The position numbers were made by a program, and so were the translations under genes. The notes beneath the pieces were generated by a model. The model had not been told where the DNA came from. It made no database searches and saw only the letters and a program-made list of their open reading frames with translations. Positions 1 through 10,131 of a DNA stretch of 64,000 nt are shown here, one piece after another. The DNA is taken from the NCBI GenBank assembly GCA_006176705.1, contig QRFJ01005781.1:217804-281803 (forward strand). Reading direction: 5' to 3'. The DNA comes from Cocos nucifera (lineage: Eukaryota; Streptophyta; Magnoliopsida; Arecales; Arecaceae). Numbering within the stretch: position 1 is the first letter of the stretch; every line of letters starts with the position of its first letter.

Positions 1-49
1 TCGAAAAAAGGGAGTAGAAAAAAGACGACCGTCAAAGTCCTCTTCAGGG

Positions 50-1972
50 CTCTACGCCAGTTCAGGTTGAAGCTCGGGGGAAATCTCATCTCCAGCCAAA
101 GTTGAAGTTGAAGTTGAGGCTCGGAAGAGATCTCATCTCCAGTTGAGGTTGAAGTTGGATCTCGTCTCCAGCTTAGGTTGAAGGAGATCTCGTCTCCTGC
201 GGTCGAGGTCGAAGGTTGAGCTCCTCGGGGGAGATCTTATCTCCAGCAGCTGAGGTCGAAGGTTGAGCTTTTCGAAGGAGATCTCACCTCCAGCAGTCGA
301 GGTCGAAGGTTGAGCTTCTCGGAGGAGATCTCACCTTCAGTAGTCGAGGTCGAAAGTTGGGCTCCTCGAGGAAGATCTTATCTCCAGTGCCGAGGTCGAA
401 GGTTGAGCTTCTCGAGGGAGATCTTAGTTCCAACAGTCGAGGTCGAAGGTTGAGCTCCTCGGAGGAGATCTTATCTTCAACAGTCGAGATCGAAGGTTAA
501 GCTCCTCGGGGGAGATCCTAGCTCTAGCAACCGAAGTCGAAGGTTGAGCTCCTCGGGGGAGATCTTATCTCCAGTAGCGAGGTCGAAGGTTGAGCTTCTC
601 AGGGGAGATCTCACCTCCAGCAGCTGAGGTTAATGGTCGAGAGAGATCTTATCTCCTACAGTCGAGGCTGATCCGATCGCTCGGAAGAGATCTTATCTCT
701 ATCCGAGGTTGACTTGAATGCTCGAAAGAGATCTTATCTTTGGTCGAGGTTGAAGCTCAGAAAAGATCTTATCTCCTGCAGTCGAGATTGATCCGATCGC
801 TCGAAAGATCTTATCTCTAGCCGAGGTTGACTCGGATGCTCGGAAGAGAGATCTTATCTCTAATCGAGGTTGGAGCTCGGGAGAGATCTTATCTCCTACA
901 GTGAAGGTTGAAGCTTGGAAGAGATCTTATCTCCTATAGTCGAGGTTGGCTCGGTTGCTCGAGAGAGATTTTATCTTTGACCGAGGTTGAAGCTCGGAGG
1001 AGATCTTATTTCTTGCAGTTGAGGTTCAAGCTCGAAGGGAGATCTTATCTCCTGTAGTCGAGGTTGGCCCGACTGCTCGGAAGAGATTTTATCTCTAGTC
1101 GAGGTTGACTCGGGCGCTCGGGAGAAATCTTATCTCTAGTCGAGGTTGGAGCTCAGAGAAGATCTTATTTTTCTATAGCCGAGGTTGAAGCTCGGGGAGA
1201 TGTTATCTCCTGCAGCCGAGGTTGAAGCTTGGAAAAAATCTTATCTCTTACAGCCGAGGTTGGCTCGATCGCTCGGAAGAGATCTTATCTCTGACCGAGG
1301 TTAAAGTTCGGAGGAGATCTTATCTCCTGCAGCCGAGGTTGAAGCTCGAGAGAGATCTTATTTTCTGCAGTCGAGGTTGGCCCGGTCTCTCTCGAGAGAT
1401 TTTATCTCTAGTCGTGGTTGACTCGGGCGCTCGGGAGAGATCTTATCTCTAGCCGAGGTTAAAGCTCGGGGGAGATCTTATCTTCTGCAGCCGAGGTTGA
1501 AGCTCGGGGGAGATCTTATCTCCTACAGCCAAGGTTGGTCCGATCGCTCGAAAGAGATCTTATCTCTAGCCGAGGTTGACTCGGATACTCGAAAGAGATC
1601 TTATCTCTAGCCGAGGTTGGAGCTCGGAGAAGATCTTATCTTCTGTAGTCGAGGTTGGTCCGATTGCTCGGGAGAGATCTTATCTCTAGCCAAGGTTGGA
1701 GCTCGGGGGAGATCTTATCTCTTGTAGCCGAGGTTGAAGCTCGAGGAAGATCTTATCTCCTGCAGTCAAGGTTGGCTTGATCGCTCGGAAGAGATCTTAT
1801 CTCTGGCCAAGGTTTAAGCTCGAGGGAGATCTTATCTCTTGCAACCGAGGTTGGCTCGATCACTCGAAAGAGATCTTATCTCTAGCCGAGGTTGACTCGG
1901 ATGCTCGGAAGAGATCTTATCTCTAGTCGAGGTTAAAGCTCGGAGGAGATCTTATCTCCTGCAGTCGAGGTT
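50..1972. repeat. Tandem minisatellite array, about 40-45 bp unit
   Basis: This is an uninterrupted array of degenerate units. Each unit has a near-palindromic core (GAGATCTTATCTC) followed by a CGAGGTTGAAGCTCGG-like linker. From about 650 onward two linker types alternate: one carries CTGCAG before the GAGGTTG motif, the other reads CTAGCCGAGGTTGACTCGG. I estimate roughly 45 copies by eye. Short ORFs inside, such as one at 1222-1452, simply translate the repeat and are not genes. The array ends abruptly near 1975 in AT-rich DNA. It could be a satellite-like block or the internal repeat of a larger element; nothing in the window tells which. Confidence 0.9.
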
Positions 1973-2117
1973 GACTTTTATAAGGAGCTAAAAATCCTAC
2001 ATAATTTGAAAAACCAATATCACATAGATAGTAGTCACCTAATATCAACAAATATAGTCAGCCATCAAGCAAAGATTTTTGATAATTATATAATTGCTCT
2101 ATAGTTTTTTTTTTTAA

Positions 2118-2923
2118 TGCTTAATTTATCTTGAGATACTTTTAACACATTTCTCCTTATAATTACATCACAAAGAATCCTATTGTATGGTGTAGAACCC
2201 TTCCAATCGAGAAGAATATATATAAACTATATATCTTGAGAGCAAACATCCAAAATATTTGTTGCAATTTCATTCTTTCTGATTCGATATCTAGGTTTAT
2301 CATGTTTTGCAACTTGGATTTTAATATATGTACCATCGAAAGCACCTAAACAATTTTGTAATTGCAAAAAGGTAATAATTAATATATGCATTACAAAATA
2401 AAAATAATTAAACTATAATAATGAAGATGACACAATCTTGAATCATCTCCATCGGTCATTTGTTGAGTTTTCAAGCACTAGTTTTGATTTTTTAAGTAGA
2501 ATCTTATGTAGGCGCAATATTGCATGAAGAATGGTATTGAAATGTCTACTAATTGTGGAGCATCATCGATAGAATAATAATTATGCAGATCTATTTTTTG
2601 AATGATGATCTATTATATTTAAAAACATAGCTACCATTTCTTTCATCCTTATATCTCTACTAGCTGTCAATTTTTTAATTATCTTCAACATGTCACAATT
2701 TCATTAAGCATCTTTTATCCATCCTTAAATAATCTATACAAAATTGATCACTCTTCATTGTCATACATCTAATGTTTGTAAGTCGAGTTGTATATCTTTG
2801 TTCATAAGTCTTCCTAATTTCATCATCTTCTTTAGATATCAGCCTAGGTACCAATCTTCTCCTTTTTCTAATAATTATGATTAATATGATAATATAACAT
2901 GCAATTAAGAACTTCATCATCAT
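2118..2923 (-). pseudogene. PIF/Harbinger transposase (HARBI1-like nuclease) remnant
   Basis: Read right to left, the strand first encodes a basic N-terminal region and an ITR-recognition-like helix region (TNIRCMTMKSDQFCIDYLRM). Then come MVAMFLNII and, after a stop near 2565, TISRHFNTILHAILRL. The sequence NDRWR-stop-FK is followed by roughly 70-80 bp of non-matching DNA, where related transposases often carry an intron. The catalytic-domain start follows: CLGAFDGTYIKIQV, RYRIRKNEIATNILDVC and GSTPYNRILCDVI. The first catalytic Asp of the DDE set is present (codon at 2335-2337). The later DAGY and Glu blocks are absent. At least three in-frame stops and the missing C-terminal half make it a dead copy. 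I saw no terminal inverted repeats. Confidence 0.85.
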
Positions 2924-3336
2924 ATTATATTATAAGAAAAGTCATATACATCCATACTTTTTAGTCACATACATACATGGATAAAAAATTAAATTTTAAA
3001 AAAAAATTTATATATATCTATTTTTATCAAATATAAAAATACTATAATTAATTTTTAATTTATGTTTAATGATTAAATGTGAATAAATTAAATCTACTAA
3101 TGGATAAATATGATCAATTGGTCAAATCTACTAAAAATTATACCGATAAAAAGTGATTGGCACCAAAAAAATATATTAAAAAAATATTAATTTTATTTTA
3201 TTTTTTAATTAGATAAAATAATGAAATTATCATCCATCTCATTGATAAAAAGCCCGACGCCCTGCGTCCTTGATCGCGTGGAGGGAGACGTTTCTGGGTA
3301 TGTTTATTAAATCCATTGTGGGCTCCATTGGGGCTC
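2924..3336. other. AT-rich spacer
   Basis: Low-complexity AT-rich DNA lies between the Harbinger remnant and the CGS fragment. GC content rises sharply from about 3250, but the reading frame upstream of the conserved STKARRNC block does not resemble the CGS N-terminus that I recall. The break in homology therefore lies close to 3335. No promoter motif stands out. Confidence 0.5.
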
Positions 3337-3348
3337 AGCACCAAAGCC

Positions 3349-3402
3349 CGTCGGAACTGCAACAACATCGGCGTCGCCCAAATTGTCGCTGCTTCGTGGT
3401 CC
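3349..3402 (+). promoter_or_regulatory. MTO1 nascent-peptide arrest element of CGS
   Basis: The codons read RRNCNNIGVAQ and then IVAASWS. In Arabidopsis CGS1 the matching stretch (RRNCSNIGVAQ, residues 77-87, with Trp93 and Ser94) acts in cis while being translated: S-adenosylmethionine stalls the ribosome at Ser94 and the mRNA is degraded. Here the Trp-Ser stall site is kept. The one change inside the 11-residue core is Ser to Asn at the position equal to residue 81. Because the frame meets a stop at 3532-3534, the peptide could only be made as a short product, if the locus is transcribed at all. Confidence 0.75.
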
Positions 3403-4438
3403 AACAACCACGGCCTCCCTGAAAACCCCCCCTCCGCCGCTGCTGCCATCAATGCCGCGGCGATTGTCACGATCCCCGTTGAGGCGGAGGTCGCCACCCT
3501 CGCCGGTGGCAACGGTACCAGTGTACAGTCGTAGATCCCGGCGGTCCATTCCAAGTCCGCCACTGCTGCAGCATCGCTCAGCTTTGACGGGAGCCTTGCA
3601 GTTCATGCCGGTAGCCCGTTCTCTTCTTTTCTCTTTTTATTGATTAAAAAGTTTTTTAATGCTTTCCTTGGCCTTTTTTCTCCTTTTCTTTGAATCAAGA
3701 AAACCTCGGTGGTTTCTTTCTGTTCCATTCTGCCGCTATTGAAAAAATGTCTCTTGATGCTTCATCTTGTTCCTTGTTCTTTTCTTCTTCTATTTGATGT
3801 TAAGAAAGTGAACTTTGGCAGGCAAAATCTTGGTTTCTTGTTTTTTAATCTTTAAGATGGATTCAGTAATTTACATTTCATCCCTGGATCTTGATCTATG
3901 CAGGCGAGAGAGTAGGGCGCGGTATAACCATGGATGCGATCACCAGCCTGGTTGTCAACACATCTGCTTACTGGTTCAAGAATTCCAACGAGCTGATTGA
4001 TTTGAAGGTACGTGATTGATTTCTTGGTGTGATAGCCTTCGAAATTATTCTCGATCTTTTGGCTTTTTTGAAAACTAAACGTTCTTGATGAATCTCTCAT
4101 AGGAGGGGAGGAATGCAAGTTTTGAGTATGGGCATTATGGAAACCCAACCACGAAGGCTCTCGAGGAGAAGATGAGGTATTTGATTTTCTTATACCTTTT
4201 CTTGTTGCATGTGGTCTTTTGGCTGCACCTTTTACCGCTGTAGTTTACACGATTTCTTTGTTGGAGCAGTGCATTGGAGAAAGCTGAATCTACCTTATTT
4301 GTGTCGTCGGGTATGTACGCAAGTGTTGGTATGCTTGCTGCACTGGTTCCTGTAGGCAGGCATATCGTTACAATCACTGATTGTTACAGGAAGACTAGGA
4401 TATTCATTCAGAATGAGCTTCCTAAGATGGGGATTTCG

Positions 4439-6477
4439 GTAATTTTATATCTTTATAATTACTGCAATTTTATCTACAATACCATATGAATTGTTGGATG
4501 TAGAACTGGTCCCCTTAATGTCTTAGGATTCAGGACAGTGTAATGATGTTGCGGGCCTGCAGTTTTGTTATTGCTAGAATGCCCATGTGGCGTAGACTTG
4601 CACAATTAATTAAGCTCTGGGATCATGTTCTTTGGATGATCATACATAAGAATATTGGTAAGAATGGAATATGATCTGGGTCACTATGATTGCTAGGATT
4701 TAGCAATCTCAAACAGATTCCCTAGCTAATTGGCAAGCTGTAATAGCGAGTGTACTGTAGTTGAGACTGCTTGACTATGCTGACTAGTAAATAGGATCTG
4801 AAGCAATAACTAAGAAAACATCTGAATATGGATTTCATTTGGCTGCTAATGCATTGGTAGAAACATGTTAAAATATGTATCCAGTGTTCCATGGAAATAT
4901 ACTTGAGAGTAGGATTTCAACATGTATGCATGTAATATCCTGCTTGGCTAGAGCAAAAATACATGATGCATGGGAGCATAGGAGAAAAATATTTTAAATT
5001 AAAATCAAAATTAAATTATATAATTAGTTGTTCCATGTATAATTGAAAAAATGTGAAAAGGTAATACTTATTAAGTTGTTTCATCTTATATATATACAAC
5101 AAGTGCTTCTTCACTGCTATTTCTATCTTATAAGAAATTGATTGATTCCTGCAACTATGATCACTGGTATAAATCACAAGTTTTAAATTGACCATGTTTT
5201 GTTTTAATTTACTATAGGTTGTAGAAATACATGTTCCTAACCAGATTACCTAATTTAGCTCAAGCACAAAAGTTACATGATAGTTCATGAAGTTCCTAAT
5301 GTTGTCATCCTTAAATAAACCCCATAAATCACTTAGCCTACTTTCAATTATTATGAGACTTGTATGATAATTGGAGTCAGCAATGGAAGAATCTGACTTT
5401 TCATCACTCTGAAGGATCCAAAATCCAAGATTTGGTGCCTCTCTAATCAGTTTGATGCATTTACGATTTGAGGATATGTGTTGACATGGATTTTTCAAGA
5501 TGGACACCGGTGTCTAACTAACACTGACCATATATCATATCTTATGTATTCCATATGTTCAATTAGTATATTGGTGCTAAACATAGATTTAATAGCCTTA
5601 GGCATAATGGTGTGTTTTCTACCTTGCTTGACTCTAATAAATATAGATATGTGCATTTATACTGAAATATGGACAGTATCTTTTAACCTACCTTTGCATG
5701 TAGGCTATGCTTTGAACTCTTTATATATTTGGCTTCTATACTTGCGTTTTGTCATTTCTGATGGTTGGTTTCTATTGTTGGTGATTCAAAGAGTGGAAAG
5801 GTGTCATCATTGTTCAGATGACTGCTGTGCTTCTAATGATCAATTTTTGCATTTTGCATTTCTGCTCTTGACTGATGTTACCTGATGGCTGGCTCATATA
5901 GATCTCTCTTATCGTCTACTCTTGATATGTGTACTCTGTATTTATTTAGTTTTATTTGATGATGTAATTGCTTGCTTTACCCATTATCATGTATATGATA
6001 AGATATCTCTTATGACATTTATGGATCCCAAAACCAATGCTGGTAATCTAATTAGTCACATTTGGATGTGGTAATGTATGATTTAGTAAATTAGTAGCTA
6101 ATTTGGTTAAATATTTCTTACATCCATATATAAGTATGCATCTCTTATTTTAAAAGAAAATTAAATGTTGATGCACTTTATACAGTCAGTACTAATACTA
6201 CACTTTGATCAAATGCAATGTTCAGGTTAGTTTGTGAATCTTATGTGCTCTAAGATAAATGAACAAAATGCATCCAAAACAAAGAGAAGCATGTTGGGCA
6301 TTCTATTTTGGCTTGACCAAATGGAAATTTAAAACAGTTCTTTGTAGTCAGAATTTTAAACCTTGCTTATTATTCCTTTTCACTTTCAGATGATAAAGTC
6401 AAAATGGTTAATCTGACTTTTACCTTTGGATATCTGCAGTAGTAAGAAAATTGCTGTATGCTACCTTGAATGAAATT
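4439..6477 (+). other. Large intron of the CGS fragment
   Basis: This is about 2 kb of AT-rich sequence between the exon ending MGIS and the FDPADMD exon. It has no transposon termini that I can recognise. A 135-codon ORF at 5478-5885 has no recognisable domain and a composition like random AT-rich DNA. The expected acceptor next to the 6478 exon is not evident; the nearest CAG, at 6438-6440, would read straight into a stop. Confidence 0.5.
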
Positions 6478-7012
6478 TTTATCTTTGATCCTGCTGATAT
6501 GGACTCCCTGAAAAGTGCTATGGATCAAAATAATTTAGTGAATAATGTCGCTTGTTGGTTTCTAGTCTCTCTTTTTTATATTCCTGTTGATTTCCACAGT
6601 TGCACCAAGCTGATGCATTGTTTTTACTCAGCTATCTCTTGTCTTCATGGAATCTCCAACTAACCCTTTCCTTCGGTGTGTTGATATCGAGTTCATTTCA
6701 AAACTTTGCCACAACAAAGGAGCACTGGTTTGCATAGATGCTACCTTTGCCTCACCAGTCAATCAGAAGGCCTTAACTTTAGGGGCTGATATTGTTTTGC
6801 ATTCTGCTACTAAATTCATTGGTGGCCATAATGATGTAAGTTAATGGAGTATTTCTTTTTTTGTATGCCTCTGTTGAGTTCATTTCTCCTTTGCAGTTTC
6901 TAATATTATGGAATTACTGATTCAGGTTCTTGGAGGTTACCTTAGTGGTTCAGAGGAATTGATTTCTAAGATTCATTAGTATCATCATGTTATTGGTGGT
7001 GTTCTAAATCCT

Positions 7013-7247
7013 ATAAGCATGTTAGGTTGTGGGCTTAAAAAATAACTTAAATAAATATTTTTGCTTCATGTTATATGTTGCCATGCTTTATGTGGAAAGT
7101 AGAGGTAGGTGGAAAAATAATTGTTAGTCTAGCATAACTTAGCCTATGCAATTTTTAAATCTAGAAAATCAATGCATGTGGGGCATTATAGTGATTTGGA
7201 TTTTTTATAAATAATAACTTTAACCATAAATAACACACAATACAATA
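7013..7247. other. Spacer after the CGS break
   Basis: No CGS exon, repeat or other gene is visible here. The frame that ends with GVLNP runs on for a few codons and stops. This is where homology to the rest of CGS is lost. Confidence 0.4.
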
Positions 7248-7466
7248 TTGCCTTCCATTGGATTCTTGAAGGATGAAGAATTTATTTTATTGGATGTCTC
7301 ACAGAAAGAAGTAGGTAAAGAAACATTTATTTCCAATGATAAGGGCAAGATATTGATGGGCAAGAGTTTGAGAGATGTATTTTGTGAGGTTTCTATTTTT
7401 TATGTAATGGAGCCTGATGCTCCATTGCTTGTAAATGACAAAAATCGAGTTTTAATGAAATATACT
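7248..7466 (+). CDS. Unrecognised exon-like ORF
   Basis: An open frame of about 73 codons begins MPSIGFLKDEEFILLDVSQ and includes FYVMEPDAPLLVND. Its composition looks protein-like, with mixed acidic and basic residues and few runs, unlike the surrounding AT-rich DNA. It meets a plausible donor at 7467 (ACT|GTGAGC). A candidate acceptor follows near 7601 (TTTTGCAG), after which the frame soon stops. I do not recognise the family. It does not match the missing C-terminal part of CGS. It may be one exon of another gene fragment moved with, or next to, the CGS piece, or chance. Confidence 0.3.
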
Positions 7467-7554
7467 GTGAGCACTCACATTGTTTGATGGAAAGATTATG
7501 TATGTGTCTATATACATATAATTTTAATAATGTCATAAGCTATAAAATGATCTA

Positions 7555-7556
<2 letters not shown>

Positions 7557-7587
<31 letters not shown>
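7557..7587. repeat. (TA)n microsatellite
   Basis: About 15 TA dinucleotides lie in the putative intron after the exon-like ORF. Confidence 0.9.
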
Positions 7588-7589
<2 letters not shown>

Positions 7590-7639
7590 TTTCTTTTGCA
7601 GATTCAGGCCGGGGGATATGATGGATGGTGCTAAGAAAA

Positions 7640-9018
7640 GATAGGGATTGTCTTGCAATAGCTTCATAGATTGACGAACTCTTTAATTTTGCAAAGTTAA
7701 CTTTTTGGTGTCATCAATTCAAGTTTACTTGATTCTCTTTTTGGTGTAGCAAAAGTGAGCTTAGACTTACGTATAAAGTGTAGGAGATTAACTGGAACTT
7801 GTTTATTCCATATTTTGAGTTCTAGTATTTACTTTTTTTTATATTCAGAAATCCGATGGTGTATGGCCTTGTTTTTTGGATTTTAATGAAACCGAAAAGA
7901 TTGTTGGAATATTTTTTTTAAGACTATCACTATATATGTTCAGTTCTCTTTAATACAATGCTGAAGATTATCTTATTTGCAGTTGTTTCATATCTTCGAA
8001 GCTACTGGTCTTCATATATTATTTAGTGATTAAGATGCTTAAATAAATTACCAATGTACCATTTCTATTTTTATTTATTATTACAGATGATCTACATTTT
8101 GAAATTAGATTGGGCAGTAATGTCTAAAAGTTGATTATATATCTATATTTTATTATTGATAGTAGAGGTTCATTTATACCCATGCTTTAGTAACTACAAA
8201 TTTTGATTCGTGTGTATTTAGTTATCCATGTTTAATAAAGGAGGGTGTACACTAAGTCTATACCCACGTATACACTCTCCTACATTAGATATTATGTGGG
8301 TAAATCTGGCGATATACACATAGAAAGAAATAATGTGGGTATAAGCTACACCTCATGTCGGATATATCCATGTTTAATCAAACGTATGTACCAATATAGG
8401 TGTAGGCATATCCTCATGGTTTTTAGGCCTTTATCAATGTATTTTTCATGTGGGTATATCTCAGTTTTTTTATAGTGTTATAATATATCTCTATGATAGC
8501 CGCAGCAATTCTTTTTTTCTAAATCTATCTAAATGATTAATGGCCATTCCTGCACATACAAATTGATTATACTTAAAGGTGTGGTTCAAATTGATGATTA
8601 GATGAGAGAAAGAAGGCCTTATCATAAAAATAATAGTAAACTAATAAATAAAGAAAAAATTTGAATATATTAGAAATAGATTTAAAAAGGATAGATAAGA
8701 TGGTTTGCAATATATACTACTATTTATGGTTAATGATATTCTATCTCAAGTTAGGACTTAGAATATCTTATACATATTTTGATTTTTAAAAAAAATGAAG
8801 AGAAAAATACTGAATAGATTATATCAGACAAGTTTTAATAAAATTATTTTTAGTTATCATAATTAAAATAAGATTCAATCAATATTTCTTTATATTTATA
8901 TTTTAATTTTTAAAATCAAAACTTGATTCTATAATCTTGTATTTTATTTTTTTTTGTCAGATCCCTATCAATCTTGAATTGATATGAAAAGCAAAAAAAA
9001 AAAAAAAGAAATTACAAC
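7640..9018. other. Intergenic AT-rich DNA
   Basis: No gene is supported here. The section 8160-8470 has several copies of a TGTGGGTAT/ATACCCAC motif in both orientations and could be an old MITE, but I find no clean ends. A poly-A run (8994-9007) lies just before the first CACTA terminus. Confidence 0.4.
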
Positions 9019-9039
9019 CACTACTATAATTCGTAAACA

Positions 9040-9965
9040 GATGCCATAGACTCGACCTATGGCGGCGGTTACAATTAATCGCTGCTATAGGTTGATCTAT
9101 GGCGGCGGTTATAGAAAATAGCTGTCATATATCTAATATATGGCAGTGGTTTGCTATAGAAGTCTATGGTAGCGATTGATATAACCGCTGCTATAGATTC
9201 GATCTATAGCAGTGGTTACAATTAACCACTACCATAGATTGACCTATGACGGTGATTATAGAAAATAGCTGTCATATGTCCAATACATGGTAGCGGTTAT
9301 ATAAATCTGCTGTCATAAATCAAATCTATCGTAGCGGTTATGTTTAACCATTTTTAAAGATTTGACTTATTGTAGGGGTTATTCAATTACTGCTATATGT
9401 TCAATCAGTGAATACGGTTATCCTTAATTGTTGCCATAGATTAGACATATAGTAGCAGTTTTATGTAATTGGCGCCATATGTGCCCCTACTACAGCGTTA
9501 TAGCCTATGGCAGTGGTTAGTTAACCGCTGCCACTATGGCCGCTATCGTAGGTTTATGGTAGTGATTTTTGCAACGGTTATCGTAACCGCTATCATAGAT
9601 TACCTATGATGATGGTTCTATAACCACTGCCATAGATAACCAATGGCAGTGGTTTATGAACCACTATGATAGATAAGCTATAGCAGCGGTTGCAAAATTG
9701 CTGCCATAGGACTCTATGGCAATGATTTATGAATGCTGCTATAACTTATCCATCGCAACGTTCATAAACTGCTGCCATAGGTGATCTATCACAGCATTCA
9801 TAAACTACTGCCATAGGTGATCTATGGCAGCAGTTCATCAACCACTGCCATAGATCTAATGCAGCGATTTTGCAACCACTGTCATAGGTCATGACAGTAG
9901 TTGGCGCGTGATCTAGGGCAGTGGTTGGCATGCCTACAGCAGTGATTTTACAGCCGCTGTCATAC
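9040..9965. repeat. Subterminal hairpin repeats of CACTA-A (3' side)
   Basis: Dense alternating copies of CTATGGCAGCGGTTA and its reverse complement TAACCGCTGCCATAG are spaced so that each pair forms a short hairpin about 35-45 bp long, in a chain of roughly 20 modules. Subterminal repeats are what the TNPA protein binds in En/Spm, and this block occupies the matching place. The ORF at 9746-9967 only translates the repeat. Confidence 0.9.
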
Positions 9966-10131
9966 ATTTTGAATAATAAAAAAATAAATTAATTTTTTAA
10001 TTTTTATTTTTTTACTTGATAAATATAGTTCAATATATAATACAAGAAAATATTATAAATACAAGAGTATTTCTAAAATGCTCAAATTTTATTATTGAAT
10101 AAAATTTATTTTAATATTTTTTAAAAAAATA

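Larger units (their letters stand above)
3337..7012 (+). pseudogene. Cystathionine gamma-synthase (CGS) gene fragment, introns retained
   Basis: CGS is the chloroplast PLP enzyme that joins O-phosphohomoserine and cysteine in methionine synthesis. Recognisable exons: 3337-3610 (MTO1 region to SFDGSLAVHAG), 3904-4007 (ERVGRGI, NTSAYWFKNSNELIDLK), 4103-4176 (SFEYGHYGNPTT), 4270-4438 (ALEKAESTLFVSSGM, TDCYRKTRIF), about 6478-6537 (FDPADMDSLKSAM), 6632-6835 (ESPTNPFLRCVDIE, then SATKFIGGHND with the PLP Lys codon at 6812-6814) and 6926-7012 (LGGYLSGSEELISKIH, HHVIGGVLNP). Most junctions keep GT and AG. Defects: no transit peptide or 5' part of exon 1, TAG at 3532-3534, no clear acceptor before 6478, TAG at 6977-6979, and nothing matching the C-terminal half after GVLNP. 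Retained introns mean DNA-level duplication, not retroposition. Long intron ORFs such as 5478-5885 are not genes. Confidence 0.85.

Noticed and set aside
1222..1452. 76-codon ORF in the first array
   Set aside because: It translates the minisatellite; the peptide is as repetitive as the DNA.
5478..5885. 135-codon ORF on the plus strand
   Set aside because: It lies in the large intron of the CGS fragment, has no recognisable domain and AT-driven composition.
8160..8470. Possible MITE with TGTGGGTAT repeats in both orientations
   Set aside because: No defined ends or target duplication could be found.
9040..9965. Regular short repeats that could be read as a CRISPR-like array
   Set aside because: Units are in alternating orientation, there are no unique spacers of constant length, and the block lies next to a CACTA terminus in a plant genome. 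They are transposon subterminal repeats.
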